Of a DNA stretch of 64,000 nt, positions 46,301-56,796 are shown piece by piece; positions within the stretch are counted from its first letter, which is position 1; every line of letters begins with the position of its first letter. A program made the translations under genes and the position numbers. The notes beneath the pieces were generated by a model, which saw only the letters and a list, made by a program, of their open reading frames with translations, ran no database searches and had not been told where the DNA came from. Source of the stretch: Diphasiastrum complanatum (Eukaryota > Streptophyta > Lycopodiopsida > Lycopodiales > Lycopodiaceae); the NCBI GenBank assembly GCA_029204225.1, contig MU831918.1, positions 1 through 64,000 of the forward strand, given 5' to 3'.

Positions 46301-47001
46301 TGTGAAAGTACTGTACTTTAGGACCATAAATGGATCTACAAAAGATCCACAAGAGTGATTGGATGCTTGCTTAACAATCTATCAGAAAACTAGACACAAA
46401 AAAGTTGATCTAGATTGGCAATTTGACAAACAACAAGCATTAACAATCAAAAGCATTGATTAACATTGAAATACGAGCCCACATGTGTGTACTACAGGCT
46501 GTAGTACGGCCTTCAACCTGAGAAACAAGTAGAAATTGATTTGGTTTCATTTGGATCACAAAAACTCAATGTACATAGTGAACTAGCTTGAGATTGCCAA
46601 TGAGCTCCAAAAAAATTTTATCTTCTCACTATGGAGAGAGGGAATACATAGCAAATTCGACTTCCTTCTTGAAGTTAGGTGGATTTCCAGCATGTAATAA
46701 GGAATTTAACTCACTCTCCTTGACCTAAAATGAAACCCTAGTCTATTTCCTAGAGTTATGCTTGGTAGGTAGCTAGTTGGTCAAATTTTCACCTTAAACT
46801 TAGGTGTAGGTCCTATAAAGTAGGGATGACCACCAAATAGACATGACCAACTCTCTTGTCTTGAACTAACCTATATTAGGAGTGGGTTGCCACGTGAAAT
46901 CTTGGACTTACATGTGTGGAACCCAATTATACACAATACTTACAATGTTCTACATGGTCTTTGATCAAGCTAGATTTGCCAATTTTTGGCAATTCTTCAC
47001 A
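46301..47001 (-). repeat. 5' LTR (701 bp)
   Basis: Partner of 42466-43166; reads TGTGAAG...TTTCACA on the minus strand. Its inverted duplicate is 62389-63089. Confidence 0.92.
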
Positions 47002-47455
47002 AGCTACATCCATTATTTTACAACCTTGTGTTGTTTCTCCAACTACAAACATGAGCGGCAAAGCCTCGATATTCCAGTCATGGGTAGTTTGGTAATAAAT
47101 TAACTGTGAGGGCCTAGGGTACTCTAATAGTGATATGTGGCAACACATAGTGCACTATGATTATATCTATGTATAAGCTTGCTTGAAAAGTAAAGTCTAC
47201 TTTTATAGAGAGTGTTATTATAAAACTAGATTTACTTGGTTAATAACTATGAGGTCCAGTGGACATACTAGGGCTGGCCAATACTTGTAATAATGATTAG
47301 ACAGTTGATGGGACATGCGTCCCATTAGCGACAACCATGTTCATGCATGGGTTGCCAGAAAAAAACATATATATACATTGTTTTTGGATTTTTGATATAC
47401 AGTTTGCTACACTGCAATTTGGGCTATACTTTTGATGTGTCCATTTCCAAGTAAG

Positions 47456-48716
47456 CCAACTTTTCAGGTCTCTATGAGCTCTATATTTCATTAATACTAG
47501 CCTAGCACTTGGATTGACACTGTATGTTGATTTGAATAGTGCACTGTGAAGTTAAGCTGTCTAATTTGGCAATTTTGAGGCCAAAGTGAATTTTCAACTC
47601 AGAGAAAAATTATTTTATGTCAATAAGGCCTAAGAATAGTGTCCTTACTATTTTTAGCAAATATACAAGTTGATAAGGTTGGAATTAGACCCATTTTCAT
47701 GGCTAGTTGAGATACATTGCACCTAGGCATGAAAACCTAGGTCTTTGGAGAAGTTTCTAGAAACGACCATTTAGGGTCATTCTTGGCAAGTGGCCAATTG
47801 TGATATTCTCTACTATAAATATCAGGTCTGGCAAGCATAATGTATTCAAGAGTTCTCTCTTTACTTGGAGAACATTCATCTTCTATGATATTGTCTTCTT
47901 CTAGCTCTTCTCCTCTTGATATCTTGATTTCTAATGTGCAGAATGCTAGTTTTCTTGTTGTTCTTGAGTTCACACTTGTGAAGGACAGTGTACTACTACT
48001 GTTGCATACAAGGTCAGTAGTATATTGATTCATAGTGATTTTAATGCGATTTCTATGCATTTCCAAGTTCTAGCATGTTAAATGCATGATTTTCTACATT
48101 GTTGATGAACTAGATATGCAACCATACTTACCTCTAGATCCTGTTGATCCATTAAGCATGTCTTGGATCTGATTTTTGAAGAAACTTGAAGTTTCCACCC
48201 ACAAAGCATTGTAGCTTATGAACCACAAACCATAAACCACCGCTATTGCAACCACACTATGACACATACAAACAACGAAGATTACGAAGACCGACAAACC
48301 GCAGACCGCAATGAACCGCAGATCGCAATCTCTGAACAACAAACAGAAGCAACTGAAGGAAACCGCAAGTCAACACTTGTGGTCCCCAAATGAAGATCGA
48401 AGCTCAACCATGGCAACTTCGTCTACGGGTGCAAAGGCAGCTATGCGTCTTCACAACTTAGATAAATGAAGTTCCAACAGGATGGATGGACTCCACGGAC
48501 GAAGAAGACAACAAATTGAAAGCCGCTGGCAATGGCTTAAGCAGTTCTTGTAATCATTGATTAAATTAAAGGCCACTCCCATCCTCTGTTTCCATATATA
48601 GAGGATGAACGGGAGAAGGATGGCTAGATAGGTTGAGTGATTGGATGATGGATGTGAGGATGAAAAGCCGTCCGCTAGTAAGTGAGAATTAGATGAGTTG
48701 ATCAATCCTATAAGGA

Positions 48717-48766
<50 letters not shown>

Positions 48767-49258
48767 TAGATAGAAGTGTACACTAGTAAGCGCCACTTCT
48801 CTTTGTTTGTAAGAGATAGAGTTTCTCTTGTGGTAACGCATTGTGCGGTATACCAAACAATGCTCAAGGATCACTGTAATTGAACAGATATGTTTCTTAT
48901 CTCTTGTCTACTATGTATAATCTTTGAATGCATTATGCTTGTTGAATGCTCTTACAAAATCAGTTTTTTAATCTCATTATAGTTAAATCATTAGTAGGTC
49001 AACAGTGTACTCTATCTACAACTTGGAAGAGAATAGATCTTAATTAGAAGCAGTTGCTACAATTAAGAGTTTGACTCTATCTAGGCACATCAGAAATCTA
49101 TCAGAGAAAATCATATCCCAAATACCAAGATCACAGGTTGCTCATCGCTCACTAATTGATTACAACATCAATAGAGACTTAGAGTGTATCTCTCTCTATC
49201 CGACATCTGGATTTCTCAAGTTGAATTATAAATCCCAAAAACCTCTCTAGATTCCAAC
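47456..49258. other. Intergenic DNA and probable 5' LTR region of the next Copia
   Basis: No gene is recognised. A ctactataaatatc TATA-like motif at 47808-47821 is followed by a T-rich transcribed-looking region. The DNA up to 49258 should include the 5' LTR of the Copia whose primer site is at 49261, but the LTR start was not located. Confidence 0.4.
48718..48764. repeat. (AC)n microsatellite
   Basis: About 23 uninterrupted AC units followed by agatagatag. Confidence 0.97.
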
Positions 49259-49400
49259 AATGGTATTAGAGCAACATCCTGACAAGTCAAAGCCCATAAG
49301 ATTCTCAGAACTATAGTCTGATAAGTCAGAGCACATAAGGTTCTAAGACCAGATTGATAACTACCAAAGAGTCTTATTCAAGCAAAACATTGTAAATTAC

Positions 49401-49974
49401 AATGGCATCTATCAACAACATTCAATCAAAGATATACACCATTCTTCAGTTAGATGGGTTGAACTACCTGGAAAGTGAAGATATCGCTTATCCTATGATA
49501 GAGGAGAAGCACTATGGCCCGAGGTGGATGGAACCGAAGAGATGCCATCTAATGCCTTAAAAAGAGTTTCATGAATGGAAGGAGAAAAATGATAAAGCAG
49601 TAGCTGTCATATCCTCCTCCATCGAAGACAACATTACTCTCGATCTCTCATCAATATCAAATGCACGAGAATTTTGGGATGTGTTGAAGTCAAGATTCGA
49701 GACCAAATCACGCAGCCAAATCATGCAGTTGGGAGATCAACTTATGTACCTATGCTGGAATGGTAAAGATCTTACTACATTTATCAGAAACATAAAGAAC
49801 CTATTTCTCTCTTTGCACGATGTTGGCACAGAGCACACAGTCTCACAAGAGAAGCAGCTGATGTACCTATTACGCGCGCTACCAAGATCATTTCAAACAA
49901 CGTGCCCTTTGGTGGCAAAGGATCCTACAATGTCTCTCGAAAAAGCAATAAGCGAGATCAAGGAAGAAGTGTAA
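49401..49974 (+). pseudogene. Copia gag, frameshifted
   Basis: Starts MASINNIQSKIYTILQLDGL, with a stop at about 49558, then VISSSIEDNITLDLSSISNA, FWDVLKSRFETKSRSQIMQL, GKDLTTFIRNIKNLFLSLHD and LLRALPRSFQTTCPLVAKD. These are the UBN2-type gag motifs of the Tnt1/Hopscotch kind. A stop at 49974 follows and no CCHC knuckle is found before protease, so part of the 3' end is lost. Confidence 0.8.
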
Positions 49975-50159
49975 GCAAGAGAGCACTACGATGACAGACA
50001 AGAATCTAATCAAGCTTTATACAGTGGTAAAAATCAATGCAAGAAGAAGCCTCATCCTAAGAGAGAGTCATCTCGAAGGTTAGATCACAATTAGCAAAAA
50101 GAAAAAGACAAAGAGAGAAGATCGAATGTGCACTATGGTTGAACACCAACGACATAGAC

Positions 50160-51490
50160 CAAAGACTTGATGATGTCTTTTACGTGCCCACTTTATAGAA
50201 GGATCTTCTATCTGTAGCAAGAATAGCAGATGCAGGCATGCATGTGACATTCATAGACAAAGCATGCAATGGGATTGATGCCAACACCAGTGCCCTCATC
50301 ACACAAGACAAATGCAAAGACAATCTGTATCATATGAAAGTACGCCTATCGACAATGCAAGCTCATCAAATTCATGATTCGATGGATCTTCTATGGCATA
50401 GGAGACTATGTTACATGTGCCCAATGGCACTACACAAAGCAAGCCAGCATGGCGCATTCACAGGAGTGAGCATCAAAGGTGCAAGTCTCACACCCTATGA
50501 TGCATGCAACAAAGGCAAGACGTCACATACACCCTTCACCAGAGATTCCTTCAGAGCGACAGAGATCCTGGAATTGATACACTCCGACATTTGTGGACCT
50601 TTTGATGTGCTCTATGTGGGAGGCTCACGCTACTACATCACCTTCATCGATGATTTCAATAAGTTTGTTGTCGTCTACTTTATCCACAATAAGTCCGAAG
50701 CTCTTGATAAGTTCACAGAGTATGTAAATTGGGCTAAGAAGTGGAGAAGAAGAAAAGTCAAGCAGATTCAAACTAACAAAGGCAGAGAATACATCTCCAA
50801 CCGCTTTGTTGATTTATGCAGTAGTCGTGGTATCCTTCATAAGAAGACTACACACCACATCATAATGGTGTAGCAGAAAGAAAGAGATAGGGCTCTCATG
50901 GAAGCAGCAAGGTGCATGAGGCCTACTCAAAGATATCAAGATCACTATGGGCTAAAGTTGTAGCTACAACCACATTCCTGCAAAATAGGACAGGAAAATT
51001 AGGCAGGGCCTCACACAACTCCACATGAAGTGTGATGGGGTAACGAGCCTAATCTAGCTCATGTACGTATTTGTGGGTGTGTAGCATATACATACATTCC
51101 TGACAAGATCCGCAAAAATTTGGATGAAAAGGTCGAGCATGGATACCTTGTAGGATATGACACACACTCATCATACTATAGGATCTACCTGTCAGAGACT
51201 AATCAAATCAAAATTGTCAAAGATGTCGTTTTTGATGAAGCAAGAACAATGGCTAATGAAGATTTAGTTAGTTATGAGATTCTTTGTAAGCAGTACTACA
51301 ACTTGCTGACATCGATAGAGGGAGCGGGCCCTGAGAATCAAGATGAAGATGTTCAAATTACAGATGAACAGAGTGATAGTTCAGATGATGAACATCCCGA
51401 TATGCAGCTTGTACCTAGAACACATGTGATGCACGATAATGCCATTATCAGCAGAAGGGACAAACATTACAGCAAAATATTGTCTTTTTG
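50160..51490 (+). pseudogene. Copia protease remnant, integrase and hinge
   Basis: LDDVFYVP, then KDLLSVARIADAGMHVTF, is the protease C-terminus; the DSGA active site is missing. LLWHRRLCYMCPMALHKAS and ACNKGKTSHTPF form the zinc site (the second zinc Cys pair is incomplete). The core reads LELIHSDICGPF, ITFIDDFNKF, QTNKGREYISNRF (Asn for the second catalytic Asp), with a stop at 50871. RICGCVAYTYIPDKIRKNLD, GYLVGYDTHSSYYRIYL and VKDVVFDEA follow, then an acidic hinge. Dead, with lost catalytic residues. Confidence 0.82.
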
Positions 51491-51588
51491 AGCACAATTG
51501 GAAGATATACGTCTAATTACATCTTCTAAACAAAGGATTCTTTGCATTGAAATGTGTTACCATATTCTTTCTAATATTTTACAATAAC

Positions 51589-52105
51589 CTAGCAAACCTT
51601 CTTTCCATGACAGACAAAATATATCAATTGAGTAGCAGAAGAAAATTTGGGATGTTGCATGGAATATGGATCTTTAGGATATAATGTTCCGTCTACCCAG
51701 AAGTCTAGATTTGCTTTCCCGTCAGCCCTATAGCGCAAACAAATTGATAAGTAAGATGCTTTGACACCTCTTCTAATCAAAGGAGCATATTCTTCAGGAA
51801 GATCTATATGGAGATGAAATTTTTTCATTATAAGAAGAAAAAATAGATAACGATCTAATATCAGTTCAACAAAAAAATAAATAAATGAAACATACTCATC
51901 GCCTTTATACATTTCACATACCAGTTTATCATTTCACGTAGCACTTGAAGAATGAGATTGATCTTTGATTCTAATGTTGTCATGCCGCTCATTTTTTTAT
52001 TTTTGAGTTTTGAGTTTTCTCAATCCGTGTATTTTGGTTGCCGCTCTTCTTTTTTCAAATCTTGCCATCTCTCTTTTCTCTCGACAGATGTAGGCAATTT
52101 ATATA
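51589..52105 (-). other. Possible small spliced gene of unknown function
   Basis: The minus strand has a TATATAA near 52098, an ATG at about 52068 (MARFEKRRAATK) in a short frame, and a 3' exon-like block of about 66 codons ending at 51589 (DLPEEYAPLIRRGVKASYL, SICLRYRADGKANLDFWVDG, KDPYSMQHPKFSSATQLIYF). A plausible acceptor (ccatatag) precedes that block. I do not recognise the protein. It lies just left of the transposase-like gene at 52430 and points away from it. Confidence 0.3.
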
Positions 52106-52429
52106 GCATTCAAAGATGGTGACTGCTAATTGATGCAAATGTTATAACGACGTCCATCTATTTTTCCTCTAGTTTGTTCAATCTATAGTGTAATGTAGTT
52201 GGTGCTCTTCTTTTCAATTCTTGCCCCCACTCTCTCTTCTCCCAAGAGTTTATTTCTCCCGAGGCATGATTTTTCCAAAAGAAACCTTAGTTAACCATGA
52301 TTGTGACCATGATTGTAACCAGAGCGGTTTTGTATTCGAACTAATGCAGGCAGGCACTTCTTACATTATAATTTTTTATTTTGACAAATTCGTCCATCCT
52401 ACGTGGCATTTCTTATAGGACTTTTGTAC

Positions 52430-54729
52430 TGAGGTTCTCCAAAAAGAAAATGAAAATCTATGGAATAATAGTGAATTATTGCAAAAAATCATAGTGAGTA
52501 CAAGAAAAGAGATTGATCAAATGAAAATTGACTTGAATAATGGTCGTTTTGCATACTCACAACTATTGAAAGATGTTGACTTGATAGGTAAAAATGTAAA
52601 AACAAAAAAATGAAAGCGAGTGATCAACACAAATATTCATAATTTGTCATCAACAGGAGGCTATCGGAAAAGGAAAATGTATGCATTCAAGTAAGTTTTT
52701 GACTTTTGGCCTTTGCAATCTTTTCTTTACTTTAAGAGTTCAGACCTTATATTGTTTTAGCATGATTGTCAATTGTAACATTAATCATCTATTATTTTTT
52801 ATCTTATTTTTTTATAGATCTGCATTGGTTGGAAATCAAAATGCGAAAGACAATGCTACTATAGGCAAGTTTTTGGGGTCTGTGTTGACAACAAAATCAA
52901 CTGAGTCATTGATGACTAATAATCGAAACTGTCATGTTAAGATGAAAATTGTTGATGCTTTAATGATTGAAGTACAAAAAATACTTGACAATACTATAAT
53001 TCTAGGAGCACGTGATTTTGCTAGAATAAGTAGAGATGCTTATGGCACCATATTTAAGATAATCAAACAAGCTTTGACGCTGGTTAGCATTAAGAAATTT
53101 CCTATTCCACGACCATTTCAAATAAAATGGGAGCGTGATTCAATGAATAGAGGAATTCAAAAGATTATAGGTGTTTCATTTCATATCGAGGAAGTATATC
53201 AATCAAAGGACAAAAAATCCACGTCTTACAATCAGTCAAATAACTTGTTTGTCGATATGAATACGTTATTAAGATTTATTATACATTTCTATGATATTTC
53301 CATGGAAAAGGTAGATAGTAAGATAGTCTTGGTACTGAAGCTGGATGAATCAGAACTTATTAAAGGACAAAAAATGGAGAGAGTGAGTATAACACTCATG
53401 AATGGAGCACTTCAAAAGACTAAATATCAAGGAGATTTTAACTTCAGTGTTCAATCCGAGAATGACATCCAGTGGTTGGCAGCCTTTGACGTATGATATT
53501 TTAAAATCTAATGAGTTTTGATATTGTATGTTACTTGGGTTTTGATATTGTTATCAATTGACTGGTTTTTTTTCTATCCATTTTTTAGGTTTTAAGGGAA
53601 GATCATGACATTCTATCATGGGTGTTTAGCAAAACAACATATTCCAGAATCATCAAAGAGCATATGGATGGGAAACTTTTTAATGTACTTGGAATAAGAG
53701 ACTTCAAGGTAGAGTGGCATTTGGCTGGTGATTTAAATTCTTTAAAATGTATGTTCAATGTTTCCCATGGACCAACCTCCAAAAATCCATCTTTATATTG
53801 TTCGGAAATCATCAAATGACATTACCAAGAATAATAACAAGAGACAAAGAGAATCCAAATTGGAAACCTGTTCTGCCAATTCCTCTACAAAACGTACATA
53901 TTTGCACTCTCCATGCTGAGGTTAGAATAATCAAAAAGCTTGTGTATTGTCAAATATTATATGCTTGGAACACAAAGCCAGAATTAGAAGATGTTCTGTC
54001 TAAAGCAGGTCTCCATAAAGGACATGTTAAAATACAAAAGGATTTTAAGCTTTCGGAAAAAAAAGAAAATATAACTTGCAAGCCAAGCATTGGCGGTGTA
54101 AAGGCACGAAGATTTTTATCTAACCATTCAAGAAAGCCATCTAAGACGTGTTACTCAGTTTGGAGAGACATCATAGCTGCCACTCAAGATTTTGTTCAGG
54201 ATGGAGCAACAAGGGTAATGAAAGTTGAAGTATGAAAAAAATTAGATGATATGGTAAAATATTACGGAAGGAAATATTTTCAAACAATGATTTGCGACTG
54301 CTCCAGAAATGTTGTGTTGAGTTCGTAGATGTAGTTGAAGTGGCTTGGGGAGATGATCATATCACACATTACATGGTAAGCATTTAAAAACAGATATCAA
54401 GTTACCATTTTATTTTGTTTTTTGAAGTTTAGCTATTGATAGAAATTGTTGATATTTTGCAGCACATATTACGACACCATTCCATATCCTTAGTAGAAAA
54501 TCATGGAAGTTTGAGTATATGGTCTTCACAAGGGATGAAAAAATCTCAATGGCAAGCTAGAGCAGCATTTTATAAAAACACACAACATGGTGGCCTCAAT
54601 GGTAGACACAGATATATTCTTCAGTTATTTCAATGGTTCTATCGATTAGCACAAATACGACATCAAACAAAACCTACAAATTATATCAAGTTCAGAAAGG
54701 CATGTAAATTTATACATCAAGGGAGGTAG
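52430..54729 (+). pseudogene. Transposase-like spliced gene, copy A (unnamed DDE-type family)
   Basis: Exons about 52430-52690, 52818-53490, 53589-54375 and 54463-54729, all GT-AG, at the same positions as in copy B. The first exon is coiled-coil-like (LQKENENLWNNSELLQKIIV). Core: LVLKLDESELIKGQK (putative first Asp), VSITLMNGAL, EDHDILSWVF, EWHLAGDLNSLKCMFNVSHG (second Asp), NPSLYC (CxxC site damaged), NVHICTLHAEVRIIKKLVY, DDHITHYM and LSIWSSQGMKKSQWQARA. The last motif has Lys where copy B has Glu, so the third acidic residue is lost. A one-base deletion near 53807, a TGA at about 54233 and a stop in exon 1 mark decay. Layout recalls RAG1/Transib-like RNase-H-fold transposases, but the assignment is inference. 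Confidence 0.55.
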
Positions 54730-54814
54730 ATTGACAGACACAACATTGTACTATATATTTGTAATTTATTTTGGAAAAAAAAATACATCTCCAACTGATT
54801 GAATATATCTATAT

Positions 54815-54926
54815 CTCCTTGCCATCTTATTTCTCTTTTTCTAGTACCAGTTGCATTTTGTTGTCGTGGAAAGATTTTCTTCTTGCAAATGGATCCAAAA
54901 GATATGCATTTTCTTTTTCTTGACAT
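54815..54926 (-). pseudogene. C-terminal remnant of the convergent partner gene, copy A
   Basis: The minus strand reads LLDPFARRKSFHDNKMQLVL then EKEK and a stop. This parallels FLDPYDRKKFLHDHTAKIVL at the C-terminus of the partner gene beside copy B (ending at 56797). It shows that the duplicated unit once included both genes in convergent order. Confidence 0.5.
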
Positions 54927-55049
54927 AATTCTATGTAAGTTGCATACAAAGCAAAATGAGCAGATCAGAGAATAGTATTCTCGGGTGCATAACCTAAAAT
55001 CTAGTTAAAAGAAGAAACTCACATACTAGATAAGAAATTAAAAAGAAAC

Positions 55050-56677
55050 AAGTGAAAAAGAATTCTGAAGGACATTGATGAGCTTTCGCTAAATGGAGGC
55101 CAACGGAGAAAAAGGATTCAAGCATTCAAGTAAGGATTTGATTTGAATCATTTTATTTTCATTTTGTGAAGTAGCATGACATTTATTATGTAGCCTATTT
55201 GGGTTTGTTGATTTTCATAATCATTTGCAGATCAGCATTGATGAGCAAACTTATTTTGGTGGTCAAGCTAGATGAATCGGAAGTTATAAAAGGACAAAAG
55301 TTGGAAAGAGTAAGTATTACTCTCATGAATGGAGCACTAAACAATGCAACAAACTCAAGGGATCTCAACTTCAGTGTGCAATCAGAAAACAACATATGGT
55401 GGCTAGCATGTTTTCAGGTAAAAAAAGGTTGTTATTCATGTGCAATTTCTTTTGGTAATTGTTTTGAATATATAAAAACTTGTGATTTCATATGTTGGAT
55501 AGGTTATCAAAGAGGATCACGATGTTCTTTCTTGGATTTTTAGCAGAACAAGTTATCCAGATATCATAAAGGATCATATGAATGGCAAAGTACTTAGTGT
55601 TCTTGATAGAAGTGAATTTTTGTGGAATGGCATTTAGCTGCAGACTTAAAATCATTGAAATGTATGTTCAATGTATCTCATGGGGCAAATTCAAAACATC
55701 CATGTCTATATTGTATGAAATCATCAAATGACATTTCAAGGATCACAAGAGTTTCAAGAGATATTGAAGATCCCAACTGGAAACCAGTACTACCAATTTC
55801 TTTACAGAATGTTAATATTTGCACACTTCATGGAGAGGTGAGGATCATAGAGAAATTAATATATATTGTTCATATTTTGTTTGCATGGAATACTAGGCCA
55901 GAGTCAGCATCAAAACAAGCAATAGCTCGATTAGAGGAAGTGTTGTCAAAAGCGGGCCTTCATAAAGGACATATTAAAATACAAAAAGATGAAAAGCTTT
56001 CGGGAAAAACATGAAACGTACCCAGTAAACCTAGCATAGGAGGAGTCAAAGCTCGTCGATTTTTATCAAATCATTCTAAAGAGTCGTCTAAGATCCAATA
56101 CTCGGTTTGGAAAGATATTATTTCTGCAACATAAGACTTTGAAGATAAAAGAACAACAAGGGCAAAGAAGGTTGAAGTTTGGAAAAAGCTCGATAATATG
56201 GTTGAAGTGCTTAGAAAAGACACAATTTCATATGCAGATGCACTCCTATTGGAGAAAACAGCAATAGAGTTTGTAGATGCAGTTCGGGTGGCTTGGGGCT
56301 CAGATCACATAACCCACTACATGGTAGGATACATTTGAACAATGTCTTACAGTTTTATAATTTTAGTATAACTTGCTTGATAGATTCTAAAATGAGGCAT
56401 ATTTTTCTAACAAATGCATAAATATTTGATATTGCAGCACATACTAAGGCGTCATGCATCATTTTTTGCAAAAAAGTATGGCAATTTGAGTATATGGTCC
56501 TCAGAAGGAATGGAGAAATCACATTGGCAGGCAAGAGCAACATTTCATCAAAATACACAACATGGTGGAACATCCTCAAAAAATAGTTACATCATTCAAC
56601 TATTCCACTGGTTTTATAGACGGGCTCAAGAAGATCAACTAAATATCAAAGATTCAAAAAAGCATGTAAATTTATAA
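55050..56677 (+). pseudogene. Transposase-like spliced gene, copy B
   Basis: Exons about 55050-55129, 55231-55417, 55503-56323 and 56438-56677, with three introns placed exactly as in copy A. It lacks about 165 codons present in copy A between KSAL and the KLDES motif. Visible: VVKLDESEVIKGQKLERVSI, EWHLAADLKSLKCMFNVSHG, HPCLYCMKSSND (intact CxxC), NVNICTLHGEVRIIEKLIY, GVKARRFLSNHS, WGSDHITHYMHILRRH and LSIWSSEGMEKSHWQARA (putative catalytic Glu kept). A frameshift at about 55620 and stops near 56012 and 56135 kill it. Same uncertain family as copy A; together they form a tandem, diverged pair. Confidence 0.55.
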
Positions 56678-56796
56678 GCCAAAATTGATGGCATTCAATA
56701 AAGATCAAACGCGTGTGATAAAAAATTCTCAAATTTCACATACATTAAATGGAAAAGAGTACAATCATTTTTTTGCATTGTCTCTAAGGACAATTT

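Larger units (their letters stand above)
42466..47001 (-). mobile_element. Non-autonomous Copia-derived element with both LTRs
   Basis: A 4536-bp element on the minus strand: 5' LTR 47001-46301, altered primer site 46300-46288, leader with tandem repeat and an inserted tRNA-like retroposon, gag and protease (45420-about 44000), hinge fragment (43740-43380), polypurine tract (43178-43167), 3' LTR 43166-42466. The integrase core, RT and RNase H are absent. LTRs are both 701 bp, begin TGTGAAG, end TTTCACA, and differ at roughly 15 sites by eye. It sits in a 213-bp tandem duplication; flanks aagat and aagct suggest a 5-bp target duplication with one change. Confidence 0.88.
45390..47455 (-). repeat. 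Left arm of a 2.07-kb near-identical inverted duplication
   Basis: Every position p matches 109390 minus p on the opposite strand at 61935-64000 with no indel found. One substitution was seen (45952/63438). The arm holds the gag start, leader, retroposon, primer site, 5' LTR and 454 bp of private flank of the element 42466-47001. It may extend left of 45390, because the partner runs off the window. Confidence 0.95.
49261..51490 (+). mobile_element. 5' part of a Copia element (Tnt1-like layout)
   Basis: Primer site at 49261-49272 (tggtattagagc), gag from ATG 49401, protease remnant near 50160-50230, pre-integrase and integrase 50380-50870, post-integrase and hinge 51080-51490. RT is missing. 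It differs in sequence from the family at 42-47 and 59-62 kb. Confidence 0.82.

Noticed and set aside
47304-47321. Short palindrome atgggac..gtcccat as a regulatory site
   Set aside because: Too short and isolated; no repeated occurrence except in the inverted copy.
48451-48874. Cys/Val-rich open frames on the minus strand
   Set aside because: Artefact of the (AC)n tract at 48718-48764.
52430-56677. Calling the transposase-like genes RAG1 or Transib
   Set aside because: Only the order of acidic and CxxC motifs is similar; no diagnostic residues or terminal signals were found, so the family is left unnamed.
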